Positions 13,066 through 26,498 of a stretch of 64,000 bases of DNA are shown piece by piece (position 1 is the stretch's first letter; every line of letters begins with the position of its first letter). The stretch is from Oncomelania hupensis (taxonomy: Eukaryota > Mollusca > Gastropoda > Littorinimorpha > Pomatiopsidae). Under the pieces are notes generated by a model, which saw only the letters and a list, made by a program, of their open reading frames with translations, did no database searches and had not been told where the DNA came from. The translations under genes were made by a program, and so were the position numbers. Location of the stretch: the NCBI GenBank assembly GCA_036898135.1, contig CM072511.1, forward strand, positions 41,867,243-41,931,242. The letters run 5' to 3'.

Positions 13066-13704
13066 TGTTACACTCCGTTTGATGTTGGTGTTTTCTATCA
13101 GTATCTGATTCAGCCCCGATGCTTGAATTCCTGATAGTTGTGTAACTCAGATTCGTTTATTCACGCAACCCGTCCAAACAGCATACAAGTCACAAAGTCG
13201 ACGTATGAAGTTTTCCACTTTTATTCAGCACACATCAACAACTGCATACAATTCTCAATTCAACTCAACAACTTTCACAGCAACTTTCCAAATCACTATC
13301 AACAACTTTACTATCTATCAACAGCAACTCGGCACACGATTAAATAACCTCTCTCTTTTCTGGAACAATTTGGTACATGGTAGAAATGACGTACTGCCAC
13401 CAATCGAACTAAAGATCGTCATCACTGGCTTACGTCATTACACATTTCTTCTCCTTCCGGATCGTTCCTTCAAATTTCTACAATTATCCCGAATCTTCGA
13501 TCGATAGTAAACAAGCCGATCCAGAAGATTCTACAACAATATCGACTAACGAAAATTATCAACGTTATACAAAGCCTCTTCTAACAACAATGCAAACTCA
13601 AATCAAAGGTAAATAAACTCCATTATTGAATACTTTGCAAATCGAAACGATTAGATCTATCGTACACGCTTCCGACATACTTTCGTTCGCGTTTCAACGT
13701 AACA
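13066..13704 (-). repeat. 5' LTR of the Gmr1-type element
   Basis: A 639-bp terminal repeat apparently identical to 8118-8756. It should carry the element's promoter on the minus strand. Its distal edge plus the 5-bp target duplication end at 13709, only 73 bp before the acceptor-side start of host exon 3. Confidence 0.95.
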
Positions 13705-13782
13705 TACTGACCTTTAAATTTCTGTTTGTAACTAACCACTCATAGCCTTTAACACTGCATGATGTGCTGATTACGCATCCAG

Positions 13783-13854
13783 GAGACAAAGGAGACCCGG
13801 GAGGACCCGGCGAGAAAGGCGAAAGAGGACTCATCGGATTCCCTGGGTTCAAAG
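13783..13854 (+). CDS. Collagen-olfactomedin gene, exon 3 (Gly-X-Y, apparent GC donor)
   Basis: A 72-bp exon (24 codons) translating to perfect Gly-X-Y repeats (GDKGDPGGPGEKGERGLIGF, then PGFK). The acceptor ends cgcatccag. By analogy with exons 1 and 2, which end AAAG|gt, this exon ends AAAG at 13851-13854, but the next bases are gcaaac rather than gt. It therefore appears to use a GC-AG intron, or carries a T-to-C change or base error. No in-phase GT donor lies close by. The LTR element and its target duplication end only 73 bp upstream of the exon. Being symmetric (phase 1-1), the exon could be skipped in frame. Confidence 0.82.
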
Positions 13855-15128
13855 GCAAACTATAGCTGTTTTTTTTTAAACATCATTTTGATGTTGTGTC
13901 TTTTCTCTTATTTTGTTTATCACATTTCCTGATGTGTAGTTAAACATTTGACGTACTGCATGTAAGGAATCAATTCTTTGTGTTGGTGGAAGATAGTTTT
14001 ATTTCAAGTTGTGCTTTGATTATCTGGAAATAGGTTTATTTCATGTTGTGCTTTGATTTTCTGATGTCTTTCTCCTTTGATCTAACGTACAGTGTTTGTT
14101 TTTAAACTTTCGGCGATTTCGTTAAAACTACAAAGGAAATAACCTCTGTATCTGGTGGGAAGTTGATTTATGCACCGAGTTCAAAAGCAAAATGCAAACC
14201 ACTGATGGCCATGTTATGTTCACACTATAATGTTCAGATAATTTTCATTTAGTACCTTTCCCATTCATTCTCTCCAAGCGGATTTTATTTTTTAAAACTT
14301 GTATGATGCTTAAAAAGTTATTTTGGTGTTTGTACTGGTGGTTAGTTACCTTTCTTTGTTGTTTCACAGATGAATGGCGGTGTTTTGTTAGTTTGTTGCA
14401 TGCTGGTTTTGTTATTGGTTCTTGATGATTGACGTGTTAAATGACATTTGCTGCTTAATGGTCTCTCTCATGCTCTCTCCTCGGACAAACCACCCCAATG
14501 GTGTAGTCAGTGTTGTTCCACCCCTCCTGGCTTTTCTCTTTAGTTCTCTGTTGTCCCCCTCGCCTCTCTCCACCCTTACCCCGTCCTCCCCCACTATCTC
14601 CATTCCCAGACTGTGTTTCTATTTCCTTACTTTGATCCCCTGCTTCACCCATTTTCCTTAAAAAATCATTTGCTGTCCAATGCGAAGATCCACTCCACCC
14701 TCCTCAACCCCCACCATCTCCCCCCACCCACCTACCCCCTCAAGGAGGAGAAAAAAAAATAAACTGTTGATCCCAACGATCCCATACAAAGTTACAAAGT
14801 ATAGAAGTGGTGTATCAAGGGACGCTACTCGCTCATCACGCGAACTACTCTCACGGAATGGGATTAAGAGAGGAAGAAGTAATCGGATGGGACTGAGTAG
14901 AGTCTAATGTCGATACGTGATGCCTGTACTTGGCGACCGTGAAAGTTTTTTGTTGTTGTTGTTTTTAATAAATAATATATATAGGTTTGATGTATTGAGG
15001 TCAGAACTCTTTCGAGATGCAGTAAGGCCTTTGTTGGTTTGAGCATCTGGATATAAAACCCATGAAGATTTTTGTTGTTGCTTTAGCGATCGTTTTCTTA
15101 TTTTATTTCACAATACACTCTACATAAC
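13855..15128. other. Start of the large intron after exon 3
   Basis: AT-rich, with short C-rich runs (14510-14740). Several small frames overlap on both strands with no support. A 40-bp near-repeat (tttatttcaagttgtgcttt / tttatttcatgttgtgcttt) is seen at 13998-14060. Confidence 0.55.
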
Positions 15129-16335
15129 ACGACACGACACGACACGACACTACACTACACTACACTATACTACACTACACTACACTACACTACACTACAC
15201 TACACTATACAATACTATACTATACTATACTATACTATACTATACTATACTATACTATACTATACTATACTATACTATACTATAGGCCTACTATACTATA
15301 CTGCATGTACTGTACTGCACTGCACTGCACTACACTACACTACAATACACTATACTATACTGTACTATACTATACTATACTATACTATACTATACTATAC
15401 TATACTATACTATACTATACTATACTATACATGTACTGTACTGCACTGCACTGCACTGCACTGCACTACACTACACTACACTATACTATACTATACTATA
15501 CTATACTATACTATACTATACTATACTATACTATACTATACTATACTATACTATACTATACTATACTGCACTGCACTACACTACACTACATTACACTGCA
15601 CTACACTATACTACACTACACTACACTTTACTATACAATACTACTCTAGACTATACTACACTACATACACTATACTACACTACATACACTATAATATACT
15701 ATACTACAGTACACTACAGTACACTACACTATACTACACTGCATTATACTACACTACACTACACTACACTACACTACACTACACTACAATATACTATACT
15801 ACACTACAGTACACTACAGTACACTGCACTATAGTACACTACATTCACTATAATATACTATACTACACTACACTAAACTACAGTACACTACACTATACTA
15901 CACTGCACTATACTACACTACATACACTATACATGTAATATACTACACTACACTACACTACACTACACTACACTACACTACACTACACTACAGTACACTA
16001 CACTTTATAATATTATATTATACTATACTACACTACACTACACCACACTACACTACACTATACTACACTGCACTATATTACACTTCTCTATACTACACTA
16101 CACTACACTTCACTATACTACACTACACTATACTACACTGCACTATTCTACACTAAACTACATTGTACTATATTATATTATACTATACTACACTACACTA
16201 CAGTACACTACACTACACTATATTATATTGTATTATACTAAACTACACTACACTACACTGTATTATATTATACTATACTATACTGCACTGCACTGCACTA
16301 CAGTACAGTACAGTACAGTACACTACGCTACACTT
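15129..16335. repeat. (ACTAY)n pentanucleotide array, 1.2 kb
   Basis: Almost continuous 5-bp periodicity. The array starts with CACGA units (15129-15149), passes to ACTAC, then long ACTAT blocks (15200-15295, 15345-15430, 15480-15568), with ACTGC blocks between, and becomes mixed and interrupted from 15650 onward. Tyr/Thr/Leu/Ile-rich frames across it are artefacts of the periodicity. Confidence 0.97.
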
Positions 16336-16452
16336 CCTTTGCCTTCGGGCGACAGCTTAAACCGATGTCTAGTCCGTGCACCCATACATTCCATCCAACG
16401 CACTTTATAGATCCTGACGCTCATGTCCTAGACTTGTGACGGCCAGTAACCT

Positions 16453-17508
16453 ATCCTATCCTATCCTGTCCCATGACCCGAAGGTCGTAGGGGCACCACA
16501 GATGATCGTTTAACCAGCATACTCCATCTTTCTCTGTCCTCAGCAACCCTCATGGCTTCGCTCAGTGTCAAACCAGTCCATTCTCGAATGTTGTCCTCCC
16601 ACCTCTTTTTCGGTCTCCCCCTTCTTCTACCTCCTTGCACTGTGCCTTGCAGAATGGTCTTTGCAAGGCCTGATGATCTGGTGACGTGGCCATACCATCG
16701 GAGTTTCCGTTTCTTCACCACTGTGAGCAGGTCATCGTGTTGTCCAATGGCTTGTGTGATGGTCTGTCGGACTTCGTCGTTGGTGATGTGTTGGGTATAG
16801 GAAATGCACAGAAGTCTTCTGTAGCACCTCATCTCCATGCTTTGTATTCTTCGTTGGAGATCTGCTGTGAGGGTCCATGCTTCGCAAGCATATAGGAAGA
16901 TGGAGATGACCAGAGAGCGCAGCAGTCTTACTTTGGAATGTAGACTGATGGTTCTGTCTTTCCAAATGGGCTTCAACCTTGTCAGGGCAGCAGTTGTTTG
17001 TGCGATCCTGGAGAGGACTTCCTGTCGAGACCCATTGTCTGACACAATGGCTCCTAATTATTTGAAGCTGTGCACTGTGTTGAGGGATTGGCCTTGTACT
17101 TTGATGTCCGTGTTGATGCCATTGGTGTTGTTGGTCATCATTTTGGTCTTCTCTGCACTTATTTCCATTCCATAAGCTCTGGAGGTGGTGTCAAGCCTCT
17201 GTACAAGCTGTTCAAGTTCTTGTTCCTCTCCAGCCAATCCATCAATATCATCCGCAAAACGAAGACTGGAGATTGCTCTGCCCCCTATGCTGACTGTGCC
17301 TTCGTGATCTGCAAGAGCATCTGACATGATGCGCTCTAGGAAGATGTTGAAGAGTGTTGGAGAGAGTAGGCATCCTTGACGCACACCGATTGTTGTTCTG
17401 AACCAGTTCCCGATGACGCTGTTATGGAGGACTGCACTGGTAGCCTTGTAATACAGGCTTTTGATGACTTCTATAATTTTAGGGCTGATGTTGTACACGG
17501 CCAGTAAC
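16453..17508 (-). mobile_element. RTE-type LINE, 5'-truncated, RT 3' half
   Basis: About 1.06 kb of an RTE-clade LINE. Minus-strand frames encode RT fingers/palm sequence (IGVRQGCLLSPTLFNIFLER), the catalytic box FADDIDGL (RT motif with Asp-Asp), then the conserved C-terminal domain (YACEAWTLTAD, KKRKLRWYGHVTRSSGLAKT, RWEDNIREWTGL, SSVVPLRP). A stop interrupts the frame near 17055. The 3' tail is (GGATA)n on the minus strand (plus strand cctatcctatcctatcctg at 16453). It lies about 110 bp from the end of the pentanucleotide array at 15129-16335. Confidence 0.85.
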
Positions 17509-17942
17509 ACACACAGCAAACACTAGGTCCTACTGCCCCAGCCCCAGCCCCCTCTCCCCTCCCTTCCTGTTACACCTCCCCGTCTCGGTCGTTCAAGATT
17601 GCTGAGCTGTCTGAAGGGTTGGGCGGTGCACATCAATAGCAAGTTGGCGTCTTGGGCATCTCGAGATTCATCCTGTTTCGGTCAGCACCTTAAGCATCGC
17701 TTTAAAGTGATAATGAGCTATATGAGAGCACTTCAGATATGATACACGCGAACTGACAAAATACCTATCACAATCATACGTGCTGATACAATTTTTAAAA
17801 TATTTATTTATTGATTTATTGATTTTTAATGAAGAAGAAGAAGAATATGTCAGTAATTGTCGAATATGACAGATGGACAATAAAGAAAGAAGAAGGAAGA
17901 AGAAGGAAGTAGAAGGAAGTAGGAGAATGAGGGAAGGGAGAC

Positions 17943-18057
17943 AACTAAAATGTGTGTGTTTGTGTGTGTGTGATTTTGATTGTGTGATTGTGTGTGTGAT
18001 TGTGTGTGTGTGTGTGTGGGTGGGTGTGTGTGGGTGTGTGTGTGTGTGTGTGTGTGT

Positions 18058-18101
<44 letters not shown>

Positions 18102-18184
18102 AATGATGGTAGGTGGTCCTTCATGGCCCTTTGTCGCTTGCCTACTTCTATGCAACCATTCTGTTCATGCGTCGATTGTTTAAG

Positions 18185-18224
<40 letters not shown>

Positions 18225-18356
18225 TAATAGCATAGCGTGATACTTCAGGCGCTAGAACAGCTTCTGTAAACTTCAATGAGTGCAACACGATCCGTCTCTT
18301 TCCCCCTACCTATTTGCCATCTCTCTCTCTCTCTCTCTCTCTCACTCTCTCTCTCA
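17943..18356. repeat. Microsatellite cluster: (GT)n, (AT)n, (CT)n
   Basis: GT-rich tract 17949-18098, (TA)n 18187-18222, and (CT)n 18318-18356. The sequence between has no recognised gene. Confidence 0.95.
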
Positions 18357-18409
18357 CCCACCTCCTCGCTTCTGGCTAACTTTCGCTTTCCTTTGATCCC
18401 AGACTTGAC

Positions 18410-18958
18410 AATCACGAGACGTCTGTAGGCAACATTTGGGTTGGTAGTGGTACCGAAGCACACCAACCAGGTGACGTGCGTGTAAAACCAAGGTGTGAGA
18501 CGGTACGACAATGGACCAACATACACTGGCTCTTATCTAGCTCTCTGCGGAAGAGACGTTTTAGTTCCCTGAGCAAGTTCGTCTTCAGGTTGTGTTGTCC
18601 GCAGTGCTTCAGTCTGCTGTATGACCAAGTAACTGGGGGCATTTTGCAAGTAGTCAGCGGTGTTACGTCTACGCAGACTACGATACTGCAGCTTAAAGTG
18701 TAAAATTAATGACATCGACAAAACTAGAGATAGAGAAGTTTGGACACTTGGGCGCAGAGCTAATTCTCCGCCACTGTATATCCTTGGTGAGGCGGTAGGA
18801 CAAAAGGTGAATGTCGGTACTTGTAGATCGATCTCTGGTAGGTTCAGACAGTCAACTGAGACATGAAGTACGCATTTTGACACAGACGTATTACTGTTAG
18901 GATCTGCGAGTATGCCCTTCAGCAAGGAGATAAATATGAGCTTTAAAATACAAGTCAT
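18410..18958 (-). other. Unrecognised region with a 141-codon open frame
   Basis: A minus-strand frame 18533-18958 (141 codons) has a hydrophobic stretch (SLSLVLSMSLILHFKL) and a basic segment (KLQYRSLRRRN). A second, overlapping frame (18412-18642) reads through the same DNA. Base composition is higher in GC than nearby intron. No homology, splice pattern or mobile-element signature was recognised. It could be a decayed element or an exon of an unknown antisense gene, and I assign no function. Confidence 0.2.
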
Positions 18959-19385
18959 TCATTCATTTATTCATTCATACTTTTTATTATTACTATTGTA
19001 ATCAATATAACTACTCAAAAAGAACCTTCAGTATTGTATAATGAGAGATATATATCATGTCTGCTCTTTGGATGAGAGTATAGTCTGCATTAGATCGCAC
19101 GGGCTTTGTAATTTTGATAATTGGTTTGCTTGCAGATAATTTAGTGGCCCCTCATTCCATGTTATCATGCTGCGTATTTAGGATAAAGCAAAAGTCACAA
19201 ACATGGCCACGTAAAGGAACACTTTTGAAAATGCTTATTTTCAGCTATATGTGATGTGAGTGTCTGGAAATACATTTGAATGTCTTGCCAGCTTGTTTGC
19301 CTGTTGTTGTCGTTTTCCCAAGGTTAGTCTCAGAGTTTTCGTTTTCTCTTTCTATGATGTTCTGCCATTGTAATTTTCTCCTTGC

Positions 19386-19520
19386 ATTGTATTGTAGTGT
19401 ATTGTAGTGTACTGTACTGTAGTCTAGTGTAGACGTAGGCTTATTGTATTGTATGGTATGATATTGTTTTTTTTAGTATGGTATGATATTATATGGTACG
19501 GTATGGCATTGCATGGTATT
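19386..19520. repeat. Degenerate GTATT/GTAGT pentanucleotide tract
   Basis: Imperfect 5-bp periodicity (tattgtagtgtattgtagtg, then tatggtatgatattg). It lies just before the R1 copy's target site at 19558. Confidence 0.7.
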
Positions 19521-19569
19521 GTAACACTGGCGCGTTGTGTAGATGACCTTCTTGGCATCCCCTATCATT

Positions 19570-20148
19570 GATTGATTGATTGATTGTTGCTTTAGGTCCA
19601 GCGGACTCTTCCGAGCCAAATCAGGACCGGACAACCCCCAATCCACATAAAAGATCTGCTGAAACAACCCTAGTGGGAAAATTGAACGCCCTCCACCGGC
19701 CAGTCACTTTACAATAAAGACATCCCACGCAAGGGACGGCTGAGGCTTTACCCCCAACTACTCGAACCCCCGGTTACAAAAACAAAATAGAATACAAACA
19801 TCATTATAAATTATCAACAAAACACATACATATAAAATGCCTACATTGCCAAATAATAACATCATAGGAAACCCTAGTGACCACCCGGCAGAAAGCGTCC
19901 AACATTCCCAAGCTGATCCAACAGACCTCATACACAAATAAGGAGTCTTGTCCCGGAAGAGTTTTCAAGAAAAAAGGTAGGAGACTGGGCTAGCGAAGAA
20001 GAAGATAGTATAGCAGATTGATAAAACAGAGCAGGAATGAGAAAGAGAAAATGAGAAAGACAGCGACAGTGGGAATTTAAAGCACTAAATTTCCAGAAAG
20101 TGGGGATACTATTTATACTGAAATCCCCGGCACCCCAACGGGGGTCCT
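19570..20148 (-). mobile_element. Retroposon family R1, full copy
   Basis: A minus-orientation copy of about 580 bp. The tail (ATTG)n at 19570-19587 is followed by the 3' end gctttaggtccagcggactc, and the 5' end caccccaacgggggt lies near 20145. A perfect 12-bp target duplication TCCCCTATCATT flanks it (19558-19569 and 20149-20160). Confidence 0.88.
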
Positions 20149-20160
20149 TCCCCTATCATT

Positions 20161-22268
<2,108 letters not shown>

Positions 22269-22280
22269 TTGTGTGTGTGT

Positions 22281-22325
<45 letters not shown>

Positions 22326-22518
22326 TGTGTGTATGGTTGTGTGTGAAGGTGTGTTTGTGTTTATTTATTTAATTTAATTTTTTGGCCCGAGGGGTCCGTT
22401 TTCCCTACGACCCTACACCCCCCCTCCCTCCCATACTCCGTCCCTGATTACGGGATTCAGCCAGTTATAAAACAATTAAACCACTTATTAGATTACACAA
22501 ATGTGCTCTTAAAGTAAT

Positions 22519-23300
22519 GGTTGGTTGGTTGTTTTATTAACGTCTTCTTCATCAAAATGATAAGACGCACATTCATATTCACACACGCATTCACACATGC
22601 ACGCATACATGCGCACTCACACACCACATTAAATTAAATTAAATTAACTAATCAAATGAACCGAGCCACTGGAGAATCAATTAAAGCTTTGGCCAATCTA
22701 ACGCTCACAGCAAAACTGATGTTATCAATAGAACTCATAGTTTGTAAATCCGTGGGCAAAAAAAGACGAATGTAACTACATTCAAGTAATACATGCTTCA
22801 AAGATACACTTTCATTACATATGCAGTTAACATTTTTACAATATTTTGTTTTAATTGAATTTAGTATTATTCTATGTGCCATGCTTAAAACTGATCTGGT
22901 AATTCCACAAGGTTTATCATAACTCAGATTGAATTTAAACGCTTTCACAAATTTATTTTCTATAGAATTTTGAATTTCTTTAGACGATAATGGTATCGTT
23001 ATTGCCCGTGAGTTAATATTTAAAGCACCGAGTTTAGCAGCATTATCAGCCCAATCGTTATAAAGAAATCCACAATGTGATGGAATCCAGCAAAAGTTCA
23101 CCTGAGTACCGTTAGTTATCAAACTATTAATAATATTTATAATTTCTAAAATAATTTCTTTTCTTTCACCATGACAATTTGAATTCAGTGCCTGCAAAGC
23201 AGACATAGAATCTACACAAATAACTATACTAAATGTACTCAAAGCTAGATTTGAAATTTTATTAAGAGCCATTAATATCGCAATTAATTCAGCAGTGACT
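22519..23300 (-). mobile_element. LINE 3' end with RNase H domain (I/Nimb-like)
   Basis: The minus-strand frame 22652-23272 (206 codons, extendable to TAEL upstream past a stop) carries RNase H features: TAELIAI (Glu), VICVDSMSALQAL (Asp), and WIPSHCG...NDWADNAAKLG (His and Asp). A Cys-rich tail (CKNVNCIC...LKHVLLECSY) follows. RNase H downstream of RT is typical of I-clade LINEs. The 3' end is a block reading, on the plus strand, ggttggttgttttattaacg, recurring at 43059. RT is missing (5' truncation). Confidence 0.75.
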
Positions 23301-24034
23301 TAAAGTAATCCTATTAAAGAAAGCAACCCTTTCTGAGTTAGACTACACAAACTTAGGGATTCTCTCTCTAGAGGCAAGGTTGGTTTATAATAAGGGTTCA
23401 TTTATGCATACAATTATCACTATATATACATATCACAATTCACTTTGAGAACTTCACGCCAAGTCATGAGATTGAACACTCCTCTTCTTTGGATTGATCT
23501 GTTTAAGTCTAGTTTAATTTATTCAGGTAGCAGTCTTTGGAACTCTCCCAAACTTCCTGAGACAAACTTCCATCACGGAATACGTTCAAGAGCAAATATG
23601 CTTGCCATCTTATGAAGTCAAAATAAACGTTGCCTTCATTGTACAAGTAATAAAATAATATGAATTTGTTTCCCCTTCAAGCTCACTAATGTTCTTTGCT
23701 ACTAATGATTTTATGCAATGTATATTGTCTCGTTTAATTGATTTTGAAAAAAAAAATGCCTTTGTGCTAATTAATGTGTATAATGTCCTCTAAGGTTTCT
23801 TGCTAACACACCATTTGATCTTTAGAATGCTGTAGATGTAAAATATAAATATAAAATTGATATGCAACCCCACCCCCTATTTCTTGCAATGCATATCATG
23901 TACAAACTTGTGTTCTTACTCAAGTTCATCTGTAAACATTAAACGTGTAATCGTTGTAATATTGTGTTGTAGTTCCATTAGACTAATCCCTGCTTATTCT
24001 ACTACCTTCCTTCAATAAATAATTCTCCTCTATT

Positions 24035-24038
<4 letters not shown>
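23301..24038. other. Intron, no gene seen
   Basis: AT-rich sequence. A short stretch (23340-23640) could be LINE-derived but shows no motif I can name. Confidence 0.5.

Positions 24039-24099
<61 letters not shown>
24039..24099. repeat. (CT)n microsatellite
   Basis: About 60 bp of CT followed by a C-rich stretch at 24120-24137. Confidence 0.96.
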
Positions 24100-24104
<5 letters not shown>

Positions 24105-24184
24105 CGGCTACTCCGGTTTGCTCCCCCCCCTCCCCCAGCAAAATTTCAAAAAACACAACTAACATTAGGTAGGCGCTAGGCTGG

Positions 24185-24312
24185 GTTTGGGCAAGGAGGT
24201 TCTATACTATATAGTATATAGGCTCTTTGGTTTGGGTGCGCCACAGGCTGCGACTACGCCTTCCCCATGGGAGACGGGCCAGGTTTTCCCGATAAAAAGG
24301 GACAATAAAGCG

Positions 24313-24348
<36 letters not shown>
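24185..24348 (+). repeat. Dispersed repeat ending in (CA)n, shared with 56884-56973
   Basis: Contains gcgccacaggctgcgactac, cttcc, and gataaaaagggacaataaag, then a CA tail at 24316-24348. The reverse complement of the same blocks occurs at 56884-56973. It is a short SINE-like repeat of unknown class. Confidence 0.6.
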
Positions 24349-24351
<3 letters not shown>

Positions 24352-24790
24352 CCTTCCCTCCTCTTCATTTCTCTTCCCTAGGGTTTTCCCCTCCCCTCTT
24401 TCAGCCAGGCGCTGTGTGGCTGAGCGTTTCGGTCACGTCAGTTTCTATGTAGCAAATAAGCACTGTTGACAAGTGCGGTTGGTTATCTTTAAGAGCAACT
24501 AATACAAGTGTCAGCTTTAATGTTATACGTGAGTTGTTAAGCAGTATATGTCCCAGTATTTGCCACGGACTTAAGCTTGGCCGCATTATAGTACACAGCA
24601 TCACCTCGCATGTTCTGTTGTTGTGGATGCTTGCAATGGGTTTGTGCAGTAAAGTTTGTACATTTGTTTTAGTTTATATCATTTTATTTTAAGTTTATGT
24701 ATTGTATGTATTGTATTGTTACTATATTATATTATATCGTATTTATTTTTATTTTATTTTTATTTTGTTTGTCATTTTATTTTTGTAAAT

Positions 24791-24893
24791 TGTTATATTA
24801 TATTATATTATATTATATTATATTATATTATATTATATTATATTATATTATATTATATTATATTATACTATATTATACTATATTATATTATAT
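24791..24893. repeat. (TATAT)/(ATATT)n pentanucleotide array
   Basis: About 100 bp of regular tatat-tatat pentamers, 90 bp from the tail of an RTE copy. Confidence 0.95.
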
Positions 24894-24982
24894 TTTTTAA
24901 TGTACTAGTTTATTTTATATTTTATTTTTATTGAATTGCATGTATTTAATTTAATTTTATTTTATTGGTTATTTAATGCCTA

Positions 24983-26213
24983 TTTTATCCTATCCCGTAA
25001 CTCGAAAGTTGTTGGGGCACCACTAATGATCGTTTAACTAGCGTAATCCATCTTTCTCTGTCCTAAGCAACTCTCATATCTTTGCTCAATGTCAAGTCAG
25101 TCCATTCTCGAATGTTGTCCTGCCACCTCTTTTTCTGTCTCTCTCTCTCTTCTTCTGCCTCCTTTGCATTGTGCCTTGCAGGATGGTCATTGCAAGGCCT
25201 GATGCTCTGGTGACGTGGCCATACCATCGGAGTTTTCGTTTCTTCACCACTGTGAGCATGTCATCGTGTTGTCCAATGGCTGGTGTGATGGTCTGTCGGA
25301 CTTCGTTGTTGGTGATCTGCTGGGTATTGGAAATGCCCAGAAGTCTTCTGTAGCACCTCATTTCCATGCTTTGTATTCTTCGTTGTACATCTGCTGTGAG
25401 GGTCCATGTTTCGCAAGCGTATATGAAGATGGAAATGACAAGGGAGCACAGGAGCCTTACCTTGGAATGTAGACTGATGGTCCAGTTTTTCCAAATGGAC
25501 TTTAACCTTGTCACGTCCGCAGTTGTTTGTGCTATACTGGAGAAGACTTCCTGTCCGATACAATGGCTCCTAAATATTTGAAGCTTTGCACTGTGTTCAG
25601 GGATTGTCCTTGGACTTTGATTTTCGTGTTGGTGCCATAGATATTGTTGGTCATCATTTTGGTCTTCTCTGCACGTATTTCCATTCCAAAGGCTCTGGAG
25701 GCGGTGTCAAGCCTATGTACCAGCTGTTCAAGTTCTTGTTCCTCTCCAGTTAATCCATCAATGTCATCCGCGAAACGTTGGTTGGAGATTGCTCTACCTC
25801 CTATGCTGACTGTGCCTTCGTGGTCTGCAAGGACATCTGACATGATGCGCTCTAGGAAGATGTTGTAGAGAGTAGGCATCCTTGACGTACGCCGATTGTT
25901 CTTTTGAACCAGTTCCAGATAGTGCTGTTGTGGAGGACTGCACTGGTAGCATTGTCATACAGGCTTTTGATTACTTCAATAATGTCAGGAGGACTTTGCT
26001 GGGATGGCTGATGAGGCTGATTGTGCGGTAATTTTCACACTCCTGAAGGTTACCCGTTTTGGTAAGAATGATTTCTTCTTCTTCCCTGTTCTGGGGACAT
26101 GCTAGAACTGATGGGTCTCCGTTTGCTGTGTGGATGTAAAGGTCAGAGCAATACTCTGTCCATATGTCCAAGACTTCTTGTTCTGCTGAAAGGCATATGC
26201 TAAAGTCTAGCAT
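24983..26213 (-). mobile_element. RTE-type LINE, internally deleted copy
   Basis: The minus-strand 3' part of an RTE element with the same C-terminal domain as the copy at 16453 and RT motifs including FADDIDGL (25532-25879). Upstream of this, 25971-26213 encodes an earlier RT segment (EQEVLDIWTEYCSDLY, ECENYRTISLISHPSKVLL), with sequence missing at two places relative to the copy at 35468-38796: after the acidic PQNREEEE stretch and after SKVLL. The copy is therefore truncated, internally deleted and frameshifted. The (TATCC)n tail lies near 24984, about 90 bp from an (ATATT)n array. Confidence 0.82.
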
Positions 26214-26498
26214 TTAATGCCTGGAGCACTTAATTCGCTGTCTTGTTTTCATGGTGTTCTATCATTTTTGTTTAAATTAAATTAAATTACATTTTATTTG
26301 ATTTTATCGTTGTTTTTAAACACTACCGTGAAAAAAAATACCGGTACTTTTAAAACACTTGAATGTCATTTAAATAACTAAAGTTAATGGTTGCTTTCTA
26401 TTAATCGTATGAAATAATGGTTTGTACGTTCTCTTTCCAATATTAATTTGCTTTGAGCCTGCTCAAATCACCAACGACGACACGTTGAGCCTGCTCAC

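Larger units (their letters stand above)
8118..13704 (-). mobile_element. Complete Gmr1-type Ty3/gypsy-group LTR retrotransposon with deleted RT core
   Basis: A 5,587-bp element in antisense orientation to the host gene. Two 639-bp direct repeats (8118-8756 and 13066-13704) begin TGTTAC and end GTAACA, and show no difference on reading. The flanks are a perfect 5-bp target duplication TACTG (8113-8117 and 13705-13709). A primer-binding-site candidate lies 3 nt inside the 5' LTR (13047-13062, minus strand TGGGGGTCAAGCCGCG). A purine tract (GAGTGGGGGGTT on the minus strand, about 8758-8769) abuts the 3' LTR. One long minus-strand frame (9049-12879) encodes Gag, protease, integrase and only a remnant of reverse transcriptase. 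Integrase upstream of RT is the order known for Gmr1-like elements. The copy is structurally young but cannot make its own RT or RNase H. Confidence 0.95.

Noticed and set aside
15305..16360. Tyr/Thr/Leu-rich open frames
   Set aside because: A consequence of 5-bp repeats read in a 3-bp frame; no homology and no splice support.
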